Part shown: piece after piece, positions 11,606-23,747 of the stretch
Numbering within the stretch: the stretch's first letter is position 1
Layout: the number at the start of each line of letters is the position of its first letter
From: Kwoniella bestiolae CBS 10118
Taxonomy: Eukaryota; Basidiomycota; Tremellomycetes; Tremellales; Cryptococcaceae
Length of the DNA stretch: 64,000 bases
Direction: 5' to 3'
Assembly: GCF_000512585.2 (NCBI RefSeq)
Contig: NC_089247.1
Coordinates: 1,116,001 to 1,180,000 of the forward strand
Translations under genes and position numbers: made by a program
Notes under the pieces: generated by a model
What the model was told of the DNA's origin: nothing
Databases searched by the model: none
The model's input: only the letters and a program-made list of their open reading frames with translations

Positions 11606-13765
11606 ATGTTTTCTACTAATCACATCATCCATATAACTTTCATCGCTCTCCTAATCATCACGATACCGGCTCAAGCAGCAGTGCATCTGAAAATGACCAA
11701 ACACGCACCGTCAAATCCAGACCTACCAGTAGTAAAAGCGTTAAGGATTCTGAAGAGGCAAGAAGAACGAGCGATCAATCTGAAGATGACACCTCATACG
11801 GCCTCGCACCACTTGGAGAAGAAACAGGTCGAGCCGACTTCATCGAGCGCAAACAATCCATATGCTTTTCCATCTCAGCAGATCTCATCGCAAGAGACGA
11901 CCTCAACTTATCAATCGGTATCACCATCCAGTGCAGAAATGACACAGACTCAGGGCTCATGGTCGACTACCACATCTTGGACGAGCTCTTGGTCAGGTTC
12001 CAATTCAGGATACCCAAGTGCCACAGCGGTTGCCAACAACGTTGATGATTCCAGTACGACCGATAGTGCACAAAACAACACCAATGCAGCTGGTAGCTCG
12101 AATGACTCAGGGCCTAGTGGCACTGTCAGCGCGGACAACCCGATCACGACCATGGTGGCGGAAGATCCCTCTCAGATGGGTACGATCTATACTATCGATG
12201 TATCCGTCGATGGAGTGCAGCTTCCCGTCCATGTGAGTGAGGTCTGACATCCTCTACGAAAAGAGTCGAGCTTACATCGAAGGGCACGCAGATCGATACG
12301 GGGTCGTCACAGTTCTGGGCTGCTCACAGCTCATGCGAAGAGTGTAAACAAAATGGAATGACGACCATCGATACTGCTCTACCTCCTGATTGTGGTCAGG
12401 GCGATAACACAATTACTATCACCTACGGTATGTCCCACTGTTACGCACGCTGACTGAGTTCGAAGTCTAATGTTCAATGTTCGTAGCCATGGGGTGGGTG
12501 AAGGGGTGTCACGTCAATACCTCGATCACTTTGGGTGAAGATACCCTGCAGAATTACCCAGTCCTGGCAGTCATAGAAGCAGGTGGCGGGACGGAGAAAC
12601 TCGGTGACTATTATAGGTGCGTCATGCGTACCACTAGAATACACTGAAAGATTCAAATTGACGAGAGAAATTTAGCGGATTGATTGGTCTTGCAAGTGAT
12701 GTAAGTGTCACGAAATATATCTGGACGCAAATTAGTGATTTACGAGCTGGATGTATTTCAGGGTTCGAGTCAAGACAGTATCCCCACGGTGGTGTCAGCT
12801 TTGTATCGACAGGGCTCGATCCAACAGCCTATCGTAGGGTTCTACTTACCGAGGGCAGGGGAGAATCAGGAGAGTGAGTGTTCTTTTGCGAACATGTATC
12901 GTGAAGGGTAAAAGCTGAAAGTACGAGTTTTGCGTATCAAAGGTGAAATTACTTTCGGAGATCCTTCCACAAGGTAAGATCTCGCTTTTATAACTTATAT
13001 GTGAGTACAGGATACTAATTTACTTTTCAACAGCGAACACGCCGACGAATCGAAAGTGGCGTACCTAGCAAGGCAGGGAGGAGCAAATGGCCTTTACATC
13101 GTCAGGATGGATTCATTCGTCATAGGCTCTGAGACCGTTTCGCTTGGTGCGGACTGTTATTTGGATACTGGGTGAGTACGGTGCATTGCGTGGACAACCT
13201 TATCTGTTAATGCTGTATGGGAGAATAGATCGTCTGGAATAGCAGTGCCTCAGAGCGTGAGTATCCTATCTCGTCGACCTGATTCCTATTTCGGCTACTA
13301 ATTGTTGACTACCGTACATGTAAATTAGGCTTTGGAGCAAGTATATCAGACAGCTTACGGTATAAGTTCAACCAACTCTACTGAAAAAGCTCCATGCCAA
13401 GCGCCAAATTCAAATACGGGTGTGTGGATCACTTTCGCTGGTACACCTTTTGAGATTCCGTATCAGGACTTGATATATGATAATGGCAACAAAACTTGCA
13501 GTCCTCTGATCGCAAGTTATTCAGGCTGTGAGTGGTCCTGAACCGAGAAATGCAATCAATGGGAATGAGCTACTGCTGATCGACTCAATTGCGTACAGCT
13601 GTCAGCGATATCTGGTTATTCGGTGATGCTTTCCTGCACAACGTGAGTTGGTACTTCTGACTGAGAGTCTCAACACGATCTGGCTTACTGAAGCTGTCAC
13701 AGGTATATCATTCGGTCAACGTTGAAACAGGAGAAGTTGAATTATTTGGACTCAAGAATCCTTAG
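11606..13765 (+). CDS. Secreted pepsin-like (A1) aspartic protease 2
   Basis: Second protease paralogue. Start ATG 11606 gives a signal peptide (HITFIALLIITIPAQAA) followed by VHLKMTKHAP, a pro-region motif that is repeated later as INLKMTPHTA. A long Ser/Thr-rich linker (about residues 75-190) separates the pro-region from the catalytic domain. Active-site motifs are IDTGSSQFWA (exon beginning about 12291) and YLDTGSSGIAVP, the latter again split by an intron at DTG|S (13172-13228). The C-terminus DIWLFGDAFLHNVYHSVNVE is the usual A1 end and stops at TAG 13763-13765. The linker makes the pro-region longer than in its neighbours. A cell-wall-associated or heavily O-glycosylated form is plausible but inferred. 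Confidence 0.88.
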
Positions 13766-13932
13766 AACGTAGAGCCCAGTGTATTTGCTTAGACTTACAT
13801 ATACAGTTCTCATATATCCAAAGGAACAATCGCTATAATATCCGGAGATATAGATTTATGTTGTAGAATGTATGGTATGAAAGCCCAAAACTGTATCCCA
13901 AAGAACGGATTCAATAGTAAAACACAACACGG

Positions 13933-15615
13933 TTATCCAACATTATACGAATTCACTCTCCCGCCACTACTTTCCCACCAGCTCCCACCCTGCGTCTGAT
14001 CCATCTTCGGCGGCCGAGCTACATCCCAACGTGGACCTTTCGGCGCGGTGGGAAGTGCTTGCAGATCACCCTCCCTCAACCAAGCTATACCGTGTGTCTT
14101 CATAGCTGGACCTTCCCTGTTCCACGGGACGGTTCTGGTCGGTTTTGCGAATCCCGGTGGCACATATTCCTTTTTGATGGGCGATACGGGTGAAAGCGGG
14201 GAGGAGGGTGATGATTGCGCCTCGGCGTGTGAGCTGACACCCGCAGAATTGACGTGTCGATCTGACCTGCCGGGACCGGGCGCAGCAGGATGAGCTTCGT
14301 AGGGATCGTATTCCTCGTTGTCCATTGGTGAGATATATCCAACAGGTTTCTGCGCTGACAAGCCCGCCACACTGGATGTTCGCGATCTGGGAGCAGAGGG
14401 TGACGATCTGTTTGATCCTCCGAAGTTACTTGCTGAGGCGGGGAATGGCAGAGCAGGCGAGCTGAGGGGTGACGAGGAGATGTGGCGGGAGGATGGTGCT
14501 GTGAAGTCTAGTGCGGATCCTGCGGAAGGTATGCGGTATGGCGAAGAGGTAGAGGGTGAGGGTACGAGGGGAACACCGTTTGGCGTCGAGAGATGTCTGA
14601 TCCGCTCAGTGTGTTTGTGAGACTTGTGATGCGATGTCTCGCTTGAGAGTGAGGACGAGCTGGATGCCTCGGAAGAAGAGTGGCGTCTGTTCCTGGAAGA
14701 ATGAGACGCGGGCATAGCAGTGTCTTTGCTGCTTGGAGCGGCGGGCGAGTTCGGTGCCGAATGAGGATCAGGGGTATGACAATCTCTTCCTGCCAGACTG
14801 AGCCGGGCGAGTCGGTTATTCAATTGAGCAGACCGGTACAGATCTTCTTCATGGTTTTTTCGAGGTTTGGGGGCGTGCAAAGGACTATGTGTATGTCTCC
14901 TAGCTAAAGCGGGTCGAGCGGTTGCGTGATGCTCGTTTGGCGAAGGTGGTAACAACTCGGTCACTCTCCTATAAGGCGAAGGCTGGACCAAATCTTGGCC
15001 GCTGATCTTCCGGTAAGGCGAGGCGATTGGAACGGACATTTCCGTTGGTGCATGTGTTTGGTGTTTGTGGAGATGATCTGTCTCACGAGGAGACGGTTTG
15101 GGTGAGCCTGATTGTCTTTCCCACTGGTCTCCTGGACTATGTTCGGGTGGCAAATGATTAGGAGTGATGGCTCTGACAGAGGCGCTGGGCCCGATCGATT
15201 CTTGATATACTGATTCGCCGACTGATTCCGAAGCTTCTGATCCTGTTTTCAGCCATCCAGTATGCTTCACAGGCCCAAGGCCAGTCTTTTTTTTCAATCC
15301 ATGGATACTGGCTACCCCGACTAGGTCATATGGACTCAGCGTTCGTGATCTGGCGGAATGCACAGAGCCTGGACCTGGCGTAGGTCCGGTCCAAGGGGAT
15401 TTAGGAAATTGCAGAGGACTGGGTCCACCCATCCCACCTAAGATATTGGGTGGATTCTGAGGGAAGGGTGATATGGGGGATGAACCGTAGCCCGACTGAG
15501 ATTGTAAGGGAGGCAAAGCGGTACCATTGCCGGGGCCCTGTGCTGGAAGCCAGGACCCACCGCGAGAGAGACCTGGGATGGCACCTGCCATGTACGCTTC
15601 GACGTCTACTGGCAT
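13933..15615 (-). CDS. Large disordered Ser/Pro-rich protein, function unknown
   Basis: A single uninterrupted frame of about 560 codons, unusual in this intron-rich window. I take the ATG at 15615 (MPVDVEAYMAGAIPGLSRGG) because the frame above it has no ATG. The protein is dominated by Ser, Pro, His and Arg with many SP/TP sites and SPYR-type repeats (SPYRK, SPYRR, SPYRI), a His-rich stretch near HHKSHKHTERIRH, and a more conserved-looking tail (YVPPGFAKPTRTVPWNREG, then HGIAWLREGDLQALP). No enzyme domain is seen. Composition suggests a phosphorylated scaffold or regulatory protein, which is inference. It lies between two secreted proteases but shares nothing visible with them. Stop TAA 13933-13935. 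Confidence 0.75.
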   Translation of the reverse strand: MPVDVEAYMAGAIPGLSRGGSWLPAQGPGNGTALPPLQSQSGYGSSPISPFPQNPPNILGGMGGPSPLQFPKSPWTGPTPGPGSVHSARSRTLSPYDLVGVASIHGLKKKTGLGPVKHTGWLKTGSEASESVGESVYQESIGPSASVRAITPNHLPPEHSPGDQWERQSGSPKPSPRETDHLHKHQTHAPTEMSVPIASPYRKISGQDLVQPSPYRRVTELLPPSPNEHHATARPALARRHTHSPLHAPKPRKNHEEDLYRSAQLNNRLARLSLAGRDCHTPDPHSAPNSPAAPSSKDTAMPASHSSRNRRHSSSEASSSSSLSSETSHHKSHKHTERIRHLSTPNGVPLVPSPSTSSPYRIPSAGSALDFTAPSSRHISSSPLSSPALPFPASASNFGGSNRSSPSAPRSRTSSVAGLSAQKPVGYISPMDNEEYDPYEAHPAAPGPGRSDRHVNSAGVSSHAEAQSSPSSPLSPVSPIKKEYVPPGFAKPTRTVPWNREGPAMKTHGIAWLREGDLQALPTAPKGPRWDVARPPKMDQTQGGSWWESSGGRVNSYNVG

Positions 15616-16447
15616 GGCGGCGGATATCACTTAGCTATTCCTATACTGGGTGTCGTTCAGATCGACCAGATGCAAAGGAGGACAGTATGTCTAGTCGATT
15701 TGTTATTGAGATCGTTGGGTATGAACAGAGAAGTCCACACAGATTGACGTGGAAGCCGCTTGAATCGGAGTAGGCAGAGTTTGCACCGCCAATTTGGCCG
15801 TCTGATCTTCCAGCCTATGAAGGGAGTTCACCCAGAGTTATACAAGTAAAAAAAGAGGTCAGAGAGGATGGCAAATAGCGGAACTGAACAAGAAGGACCA
15901 GAGGACTTCGGGGCGATGTGAGATGATATGGAAGGTTTGGAAATAGCCAAAAGAGTTAAAATGATGAAGGACGAAAACTTGAAAGCTAGTAATATCAAGA
16001 ATACTGTATGCAGCGAAAGGTTTGTTAGAATGAAGATAAGACAGGCCGAAAGTCTGGACCTTTCGAGTCTCATTTCAAACGCCCACAACTCCGCCCGTCA
16101 TATTGCACGATAAGAGATACAAAGGAGTGAGATAAGCCTGAGGCATTCAACGTCGCTACCTCGGGCAGAAAATGGTAGGACGGGAGAGTCGCTTCAAAGG
16201 ATTATTATGTGTGATGATGCTTAGCCCATTGCGTGAGATGACGATTGAGATAAGCTCGAAGAGCCTTTGGAGATAAGAACGTGCGTGATGATAAGAACTC
16301 AATGATCTGCGATACATGCAGCATTGGAGGTACAAAGGACTGCCATGACGAAGGTTTCAGGCGTTATCAACACTCAATATACTCGTCACGTCGGTTACGG
16401 AACGTTGCTGCTGATCGACAGACTAAACCGCTATGTCCACTCATTGA
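15616..16447. other. Intergenic region
   Basis: 832 bp between the start of the disordered protein gene and the stop of aspartic protease 3, both on the minus strand. A short minus-strand frame at 15828-16088 encodes a hydrophobic stretch, but no start context, splice partners or family likeness supports it. The promoter of the disordered protein should lie here. Confidence 0.5.
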
Positions 16448-18258
16448 CTACCCGTTCAGACCATAGATGGTCACTTCGCCTGTGGCAGCATTGATCGTAT
16501 GGTAGACGTTATGAAGGAAAGCTGATCCGATGAGGATGAAGTCCTTCGCAGCTATAGATATATATCAGTACGAATTAGGAAAATAATATCTAGTTGGAAC
16601 ATACGAGTCTCTTGGATTCTGAGGTGACACTGATCTTTGTCAGTATCAGTAGGCATGGCGTGGAGCATAGAAAAAGTGAGCGCTCGTTCTTGATCAATCT
16701 TGCATTGCCCTCAGAAACCAAGCCGACCCACATGAGATCTTCCCACTTGATATCGAAAACTACACCGCCAAATTGAAGTGCAAGAGCGCTATCAGGATTG
16801 TCCGGACCTTTACAGGGTACCGATCGTAAGCCATTTGAGTCTTTTGGTGACCCGCCCAGAGCAGAGTAGATGGGATCCATCATCTGGAATATAGCACGGT
16901 GTCTCAGTTATACAAATTGAAACCACAATCAGATGATTCAACTCACCAATTCAGAGACCAAAATATTGGTTGTGCTAAATCGGAGCGATCAGTGAGTCCT
17001 GTCAGCACACGTTTTGACCTGCTCAGGAGTTATTGTTATGTACATACCCCGTATCAATGATGACCTCGATGTTTTGCATGTTCGTGCTCTGAGAAGTGAT
17101 GGGTTGACCGTGGGAGATGAATGCATCCAAATTGACACGATACAATCCGTCTTGATCTTGCTTCGAAAGCGTTACCTTCTTGTTCTGATCGGCATGTGCG
17201 TTGGAGTGGGGATTACCAAAGATGATCTCGCCTGGAGGTGTAATTTTCATCAGCTCCTGAAAACATGAGGACTTGGAGGAGAAACGTACTGCCGTCACCT
17301 TCTCGAGTAAGGTAAAATCCCACTTCCGGACTGGATATCATACCCCCCGATTGCATTAGCTCGATTGGTGTTGGCTGATTATCGATGGCATTTTTCTGAT
17401 CAAAGCCATTAGTGCCGGAACGACCACAATCGGTTTCGCATCGAAGCATGAACACTCACGCTCATTGCGAGACCTAATATCCCACTACAAGATGAAAGCA
17501 GCTTGTTCAGTCAGGCCACACTGAAGATGAGGGGATGGAGTTACGACGTACCTCATAAAAGTGCCATCGAAGCCTTCTACGTCCCTCGCGGCCAGGAGGG
17601 GGTATTGCGATAATTGGTATTGACCAATGAGCACATCAGTCTTCACGAGACATCCATACACTGAACCGCTCCCTATATGTTCGAATCTGAGATCAGAACA
17701 TCAACTCCATATAACAGCTTACTCACCATATTTCTTGCTTTCTAGATTACACCTATCCGAAGTATGGACTAGAGAGTCGACCATACTCGCCTTGGTACAA
17801 TTATCGCAGGGGTTAGCTGATACCCAGAGATCGGCGCTCCTATGTCATGTCGACTGATCAGTAAGTTCGTCTATGAATTGCGCTCAAATGAGCTCACCCA
17901 GTATCGACCTAGATATGAGAAACAGTCAGCCCCTAATCCATCAGCAGAAAGAGGATGAACTTACCAGAACAGGAACCGGTACCTTCCCTTCACCGACCAA
18001 GACGTCAAGGGTATAAGCTATACCTCCACTGGAATCAACGTTCATGCCTATGGAAGAGTCAGATCGTCTGTAATCGCTATGAAGGGCGGAACTTGATCCT
18101 GTATGATCACTTCTGATCGGAGGCGCATCATTCAAGAGCCGCCTGACAAGAGGACTTGAATCAGAATGGTGACGGGTCAATCTCAATGTCTCGGCCTGAG
18201 CACCGAGCACCGATAGTAGGGCCAGGAGAAGAGATGTGTGTCTGAATGGGGTGTACAT
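16448..18258 (-). CDS. Secreted pepsin-like (A1) aspartic protease 3
   Basis: Third paralogue, in the opposite orientation. Start at 18258 gives a signal peptide (SLLLALLSVLGAQAE) and then TLRLTRHHS. The first active-site motif VDTGS is carried by an 11-nt exon (17898-17908, GTCGATACTGG) completed by the next exon (SADLWVSANPCDNCTKASM). Further landmarks are YGSGSVYGC, SGILGLAMS, FYLTREGDG, EIIFGNP, the second site IIDTGTTNILVSEL with its intron inside DTG, and the C-terminus DFILIGSAFLHNVYHTINAA ending in TAG 16448-16450. The exon boundary just after FDIKWEDLM (about 16700-16740) could not be resolved: the canonical introns I tried there are too short or leave the frame, so local damage is possible. 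Confidence 0.85.
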
Positions 18259-19427
18259 GTTGAGAAGGGAAGAGCTTGTAGAGTGTTTTTGCCGGATTAT
18301 TCATCCGATTTGGCGAGTTGTTGTGGATCAATATGAGTTGGGTGTGTGATGGGAGGTGAATGTGACTTGTGGACAGAAGTTTTGGATGGATTTGGATTGT
18401 GGTGGGAGGAAGGTAAGGTGATGGGGTGTTGGGGTGAACAAGAGTGCTTATGCGAATGGTCTCACTTTATACACATCATATCTGCTCAACCACTGACACT
18501 ATGAGATGCACGAAACGTTAGTGCAATCCTGATACATTTGTTATCTTCCTGAGACATCTTGTAGGGCGCAAACTCCTTTCTCGCTGATATGTTTATGTTA
18601 CATTGTTGATAAAAGGACTTTGATATCTGCTCAAAAGGTCGATACCGCCAAGCGGCGGAGCGGACTCAATGTCAGGACTTTACATAGGCTTACGTCTGGT
18701 CAGTGGGCCGTACCCAATCTCTATGCCTGATCAGCCGACTTGGCACATTTGACCAGAAGGTAAGCATTGGTATGGGCAGTCATATCTTCAGAACGGAACA
18801 GGGTATAATGAGAATGATTAAATCGTAATGACATTGAGGTGCGATGGCGATTTATGGTATGAAGTGTATACTCTCCAGAGTCCGAATTCCACTTTGACTG
18901 GTGATGGTGTGCTACTCCGAATCTGCGTGATTGCTACGAATTCTTGATGATGCGATACGCGGGGCTCACTGTTTGTGGCTGTGGGGACACTTACTACAAC
19001 TGTTGCGTGCTTTTCAACGGTAATCGATTGGCTGATGAGTTTGATTGAATTCGGAATCATGCCACGTGGTTTGAATGATGGATCTGGAATAGCACGCCAT
19101 ACCCCGAGTATTTGGAAGATCAAGCATCAGCTCTCACTGAAAAAGTTGGGATTATTTCTTGTTGACCATACATATTTCGGCTTTTACTAGTCAGACTCAC
19201 CTTTCATCGCCATCGTAGCGTCGATAATCTATCAACCCATCTTCATTCCTCACATCCTCTTCATCTTCTGTTTTTTGTGTAAAGCATCGTGCTCGTTTCT
19301 GCACGCTCACTCGATCTATCTGTAGTACTACCTTTGTAATTTACCATCAAAAAACAAACATCCTTTCAAGGTGAGTCAATCGAAAACCTCCACTTGAATA
19401 GTTCACGCCGCTGACTTGCAATCACAG
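18259..19427. other. Divergent intergenic region
   Basis: 1.17 kb between divergent protease 3 and sulfite reductase. It must contain both promoters. A leader intron of the sulfite reductase gene ends directly before its ATG (donor GTGAGTCAATCG at about 19372, acceptor ATCACAG at 19427). A minus-strand frame at 18818-19123 has no recognisable features. Nothing else is supported. Confidence 0.5.
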
Positions 19428-22400
19428 ATGTCCACCTCTTTACTCTCCGCCATCTCAAGCCTCCCTTCTACCTCGTACCACCACCCGATCGCCACCGTGC
19501 CATCGGGATCGATCAAGCTCAACCCTTACCTTCCTATCCCTCAAGCCTCTGGCAGCGTCACCGTTCTCTTCACCAACCCTACCTTCCTGCCTTCCGTCCC
19601 CTCCGCCTCTCTCAAGCGAACAGTAGTTCAAGTGGTAGATGCTGAAGAGGTCGTCACTCCCCGAGCGGCCAAATCCTTGTCGCTGATAAGTAGGACCGCA
19701 CAAGAAGCTTACGATCATTCTTTACTCGCCCTTAGATTGGCTCAAGATGATGATGCTCTGGTATATCATTTCATCGCATCTGGTTTAGATGGATCGGTGC
19801 AGCAAGTGGAAGACGCCAAGTCATGGTTGAGCGAGCCTCTAGGATCGCCAAACCCTACGAACGGTGATGCTAATGGAGAGGATACCGATGAACTTCTCAC
19901 ATTATTCGAAGCGATCTCCCTCTCCCTTCTCAAGCTTACCAGACGGGCTCAGCGATCGTTCGTTCACCAAAAAGGAGAATCCTCCAAACTCATCGTCAAC
20001 TTCCTTCCCTCATCCGTTGAAGCCGACAACGCCATCGACGTTGTCCTTGCTATCCCCGCTCCCAAGGAGAAGCTTCGATCGTCTCTCACTGGAGTACAAG
20101 AAGTCGTCGTAGTGGAAGGTGGCAACGGGAAATACGGAGCTGGTTGGGCATCAGTTGTAGACGCTTTGGAAGGTTCCGATGTTAACATCCGATCTGTGTT
20201 AGTCGCTGGGGATGTTCCCTCTTCGGACATCTCATCCGCTCTCTCGTCATCCTCCCCCATCACCCGATTAGGTAAACCCGCCATTCACTCGATACCATCT
20301 TCGTCCGTCGCCATCCCATCCCCTGAATCCAGCTACACTTCACTTCTCGCCTCGTCTCCTACCCCCTTGGAGATCCTCAACGACCCATCTCATCTTGCCG
20401 CCAACGAGTCTACCTCCCCTCTTTACGCCTTCGGTAAAGCCGTGGCTCTTCGAAAGGAACGGGCTAGACTCGTCGAATTAGCCAAGAAAGTCCTCAAAGC
20501 TTCCAATACTAGAGAAGAGGTACACGAGGCTCTTTCCGCTTGGTTGATCGTCCGAGATGAGCAAGGTGCCGCTGCAGCAGGACAGAAGGTAGCTCAAGTG
20601 GTCGGCGCAGGTGACAGTGCAGATGAGAAAGAGCTCGCTCAACTCGGTGAGAAAGGTCACTGGGAGAAACGAGCTCTTTGGATCGTCATCTCCAACTCTT
20701 GGGCTGTCGATCTCGCCTCTTCTGGTCTCCACCACGCTCTCGCCTCTGGTCTCGACATCAACCTTTTGGTTTACGAGACCGCTTCATCCCCCTTCTCACC
20801 TAATGCTCCCGCTCAACCACCCAAAGAACGAAAGAAGGATCTCGCCCTTTATGCTCTCAACATGGGTGATGTGTACGTCGCCTCCGTAGCTATCTACGCC
20901 GACTATGCCGGTGTCATCAACGCCATGCGAGAAGCCGAGAACTACTCTGGTCCTGGTCTTGTTCTTGCCTACCTGCCCTGGGGAGAGAAAGAAGATGGTG
21001 AGGTTGTTTCAGAGAAAGAGAAAGCTGGTCCTCTTGAACGACTGAGAGAGACCAAGCGAGCCGTTTCCGGAGGATGGTGGCCTATGTTCAGGTGGAACCC
21101 ATCTCTCGCTGATGAGAAACGATTCACCCTCGATTCGTCCTATATCAAAGCTGCGCTTTCAGAATTCCTCGATCGAGAATCTCATTTATCCCAGCTCACC
21201 CTCTCTCAACCATCCATCGATGCTTCCGTCACCTCCTCCGTCGGTACCGATCTGGTTGCTGCGAGAAAGGAGAAAGCTCGAAAGGCCTATGACGCTTTGC
21301 TCAACTCCCTTGATGGTCCCGGTCTTTTAGTCCTTTACGCTTCCGATGGCGGAAACGCCGAGAAAGTTGCCAAGCGATTGGTCGGTCGTGCTAAAATGCG
21401 TGGTGTCGGTGCTTCTCTTCGAGTCCTCGACGAAATCGCTCCTTCGATCGTAGACTCATTGGCCGAGGAGAAGAACGTTCTTGTTCTCACCTCTACCGCT
21501 GGTCAAGGTGAAGCTCCCCAAAATGGTAGAGAGTTCCACAAAGCTCTTGGAAAGCTCTCAGCATCCGACAAACTTGCTGAAACCAAGATCACCGTTTTCG
21601 GTATGGGTGACTCCCACTATTGGCCACGACCTGAAGATGCCGGTTACTACAACAAGCCTGCCAAGGATTTCTTCCCCCGACTTCTTGCCCTCGGATGTGC
21701 CGAACTCTGCCCATTAGGTCTTGGTGATGACTCCGATCCCGATGGATACATGACTGGCTACAAGCCTTTCGAAGCTGGTCTATGGAGAGCTTTAGGCGTA
21801 GACAGTGTCGAAGTTGCCGAGGAGAAAGAGGAGGTTGTTGCCAACGAGCACATCAAGATCGCCTCTGATTACTTAAGAGGTACCATCTTGGAAGGCCTTG
21901 AAGACAAGACTACCGGTGCTATCGGCGCTTCTGATGCTCAGCTGACCAAGTTCCATGGTACCTACATGCAGGTTAGTAGTTCTCGTCCAACGGAAGTCAC
22001 GATGACGCTAATTGCTTAAACTCCCAGGACGACCGAGACATCCGAGAATCACTCAAAGCTCAAGGTCTCGAACCCGCCTACTCCTTCATGATCCGAGTAC
22101 GAATGCCCGCTGGTGTCTGTACTGCCGATCAATGGTTACACATGGACAGAATCTCCGACGAGCACGGTAACGGTACATTCAAGTTAACCACTCGTCAAAC
22201 TTTCCAGTTCCACGGTATCATCAAGAGCCACTTGAAACCCGCCATGCAAGCTATCAACCGAAGTCTGCTCGATACCATTGCCGCCTGTGGTGATGTTAAC
22301 AGAAACGTTCAATGTACCGTCAACCCTGCCTACTCCAAAACCCACAAAGCGGTTTACGACTTCTCCGTCGCCATCTCCGAACACCTCCTTCCTTCCACCA

Positions 22401-23692
22401 ACGCTTATCACGAAATCTGGCTCGACAAAAAGAAGGTCTACGGTGACGCCACTCAAGCATTCTCTGCCGATCACGAACCTTTGTACGGTCCTTACTACCT
22501 TCCTCGTAAATTCAAGATCGCCGTTGCCGTGCCACCTGACAACGCTTGTGATGTATTCACCAATGACGTCGGTTTCATCGCTATCGTAGAGAACGACGAA
22601 GTCATCGGATACAACGTCAGCGTTGGTGGTGGTATGGGTGTCACTCACGGTAACAAGAAGACCTACCCTCGTCTTGGTGACGTCCTCGGTTTCCTTAAGC
22701 CAGAAGACGGTACCAAGGTCGCTGAGAGTATCATGCTTGTCCAACGAGACCACGGTAACCGACAGGACCGAAAGAATGCCCGATTGAAGTACACCGTTGA
22801 TCGACTCGGTGTTGCCAAGTTCAAGTCGCTTGTAGAAGAACGATGGGGTAAGAAGTTTGCCGAAGCTCGACCCTACGAGTTCACCTCCAACTTGGACAAA
22901 TACGGATGGGCTCAAGGTCACGACGGTAAATGGCATTTCACCATGTTCATCGAGAACGGACGAATTGAAGATTCATCGAGACATCAATTCAAATCCGGTT
23001 TACAAGAGATCGCCAAAGTGCATAAAGGCAATTTCAGACTCACTGCCAACCAGCATCTCATTTTGTCTGATGTCGACGAAGCCGACTTGGAAGAGATCAA
23101 GAGGTTACTCGCTAAATGGGGTTTAGACAACATCGATCACTCGGGTGTCCGACTTTCTTCCTCCGCTTGTGTCGCTTTCCCAACTTGTGGTTTAGCGATG
23201 GCCGAGTCTGAGCGATACTTGCCATTGTTGATAGATAAAGTCGAGAAGATCTGTGAGGAGGCAGGTGTAAGGAATGATGACTTGGTGATGAGGATGACTG
23301 GATGTCCTAACGGGTGAGTGAGATTCGCTCTGTTGTCATCATCGTCGTATCTGACACTGACATATCTCTGATTTATTTCTAGTTGCGCGCGACCATGGGC
23401 AGCAGAAGTAGCCTTTGTCGGTAAAGCCCCCGGATCATACATGATGATGTTGGGTGGTAACCACAACGGTACAAGGTTGAACAAGCCTTTCATTGAGTCT
23501 GCTACCGAGCCTGAAATCTTGGCAGTATTGAAACCGATGATCAAGAGATGGGCTTTGGAGAGGAACGACGGGGAGAGATTCGGTGATTGGACCGTAAGAG
23601 CTGGTTACATAAAACCAACCACTCACGGAACCAATTTCTGGGAGAACGGTTTCCCTACGGCCAACCAGGCTGCTCAGGCCATCACAGCGTAG
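19428..23692 (+). CDS. MET5: Sulfite reductase (NADPH) beta subunit, siroheme/4Fe-4S hemoprotein
   Basis: Assimilatory sulfite reductase reduces sulfite to sulfide for cysteine and methionine synthesis, in complex with a flavoprotein alpha subunit (family knowledge). Three exons (19428-21971, 22028-23313, 23383-23692) encode about 1379 residues, close to yeast Met5. The N-terminal half resembles a pyruvate:ferredoxin-oxidoreductase-like region. A flavodoxin-like domain (GLLVLYASDGGNAEKVAKRL, VLVLTSTAGQGEAPQNG) lies at about 620-770, followed by two nitrite/sulfite reductase repeats. The cluster ligands are visible as SSACVAFPTCGLA (Cx5C) and TGCPNGCARPW (Cx3C), the second pair straddling the last intron. 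TAG is at 23690-23692. It ends 55 bp from a convergent gene. Confidence 0.95.
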
Positions 23693-23747
23693 TGGACGTA
23701 TTTGCATGTAGTTCGTTAGGTTTGTTCAGGTTTTTCAGTACGATCTC

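Noticed and set aside
12755..12775. GGTTCGAGTC as a tRNA B box
   Set aside because: Sits in a protease exon with no matching A box or acceptor stem.
22184..22936. 250-codon minus-strand open frame inside sulfite reductase
   Set aside because: Lies opposite the well-supported siroheme domain, with no start context or recognisable protein; a shadow of strong codon bias.
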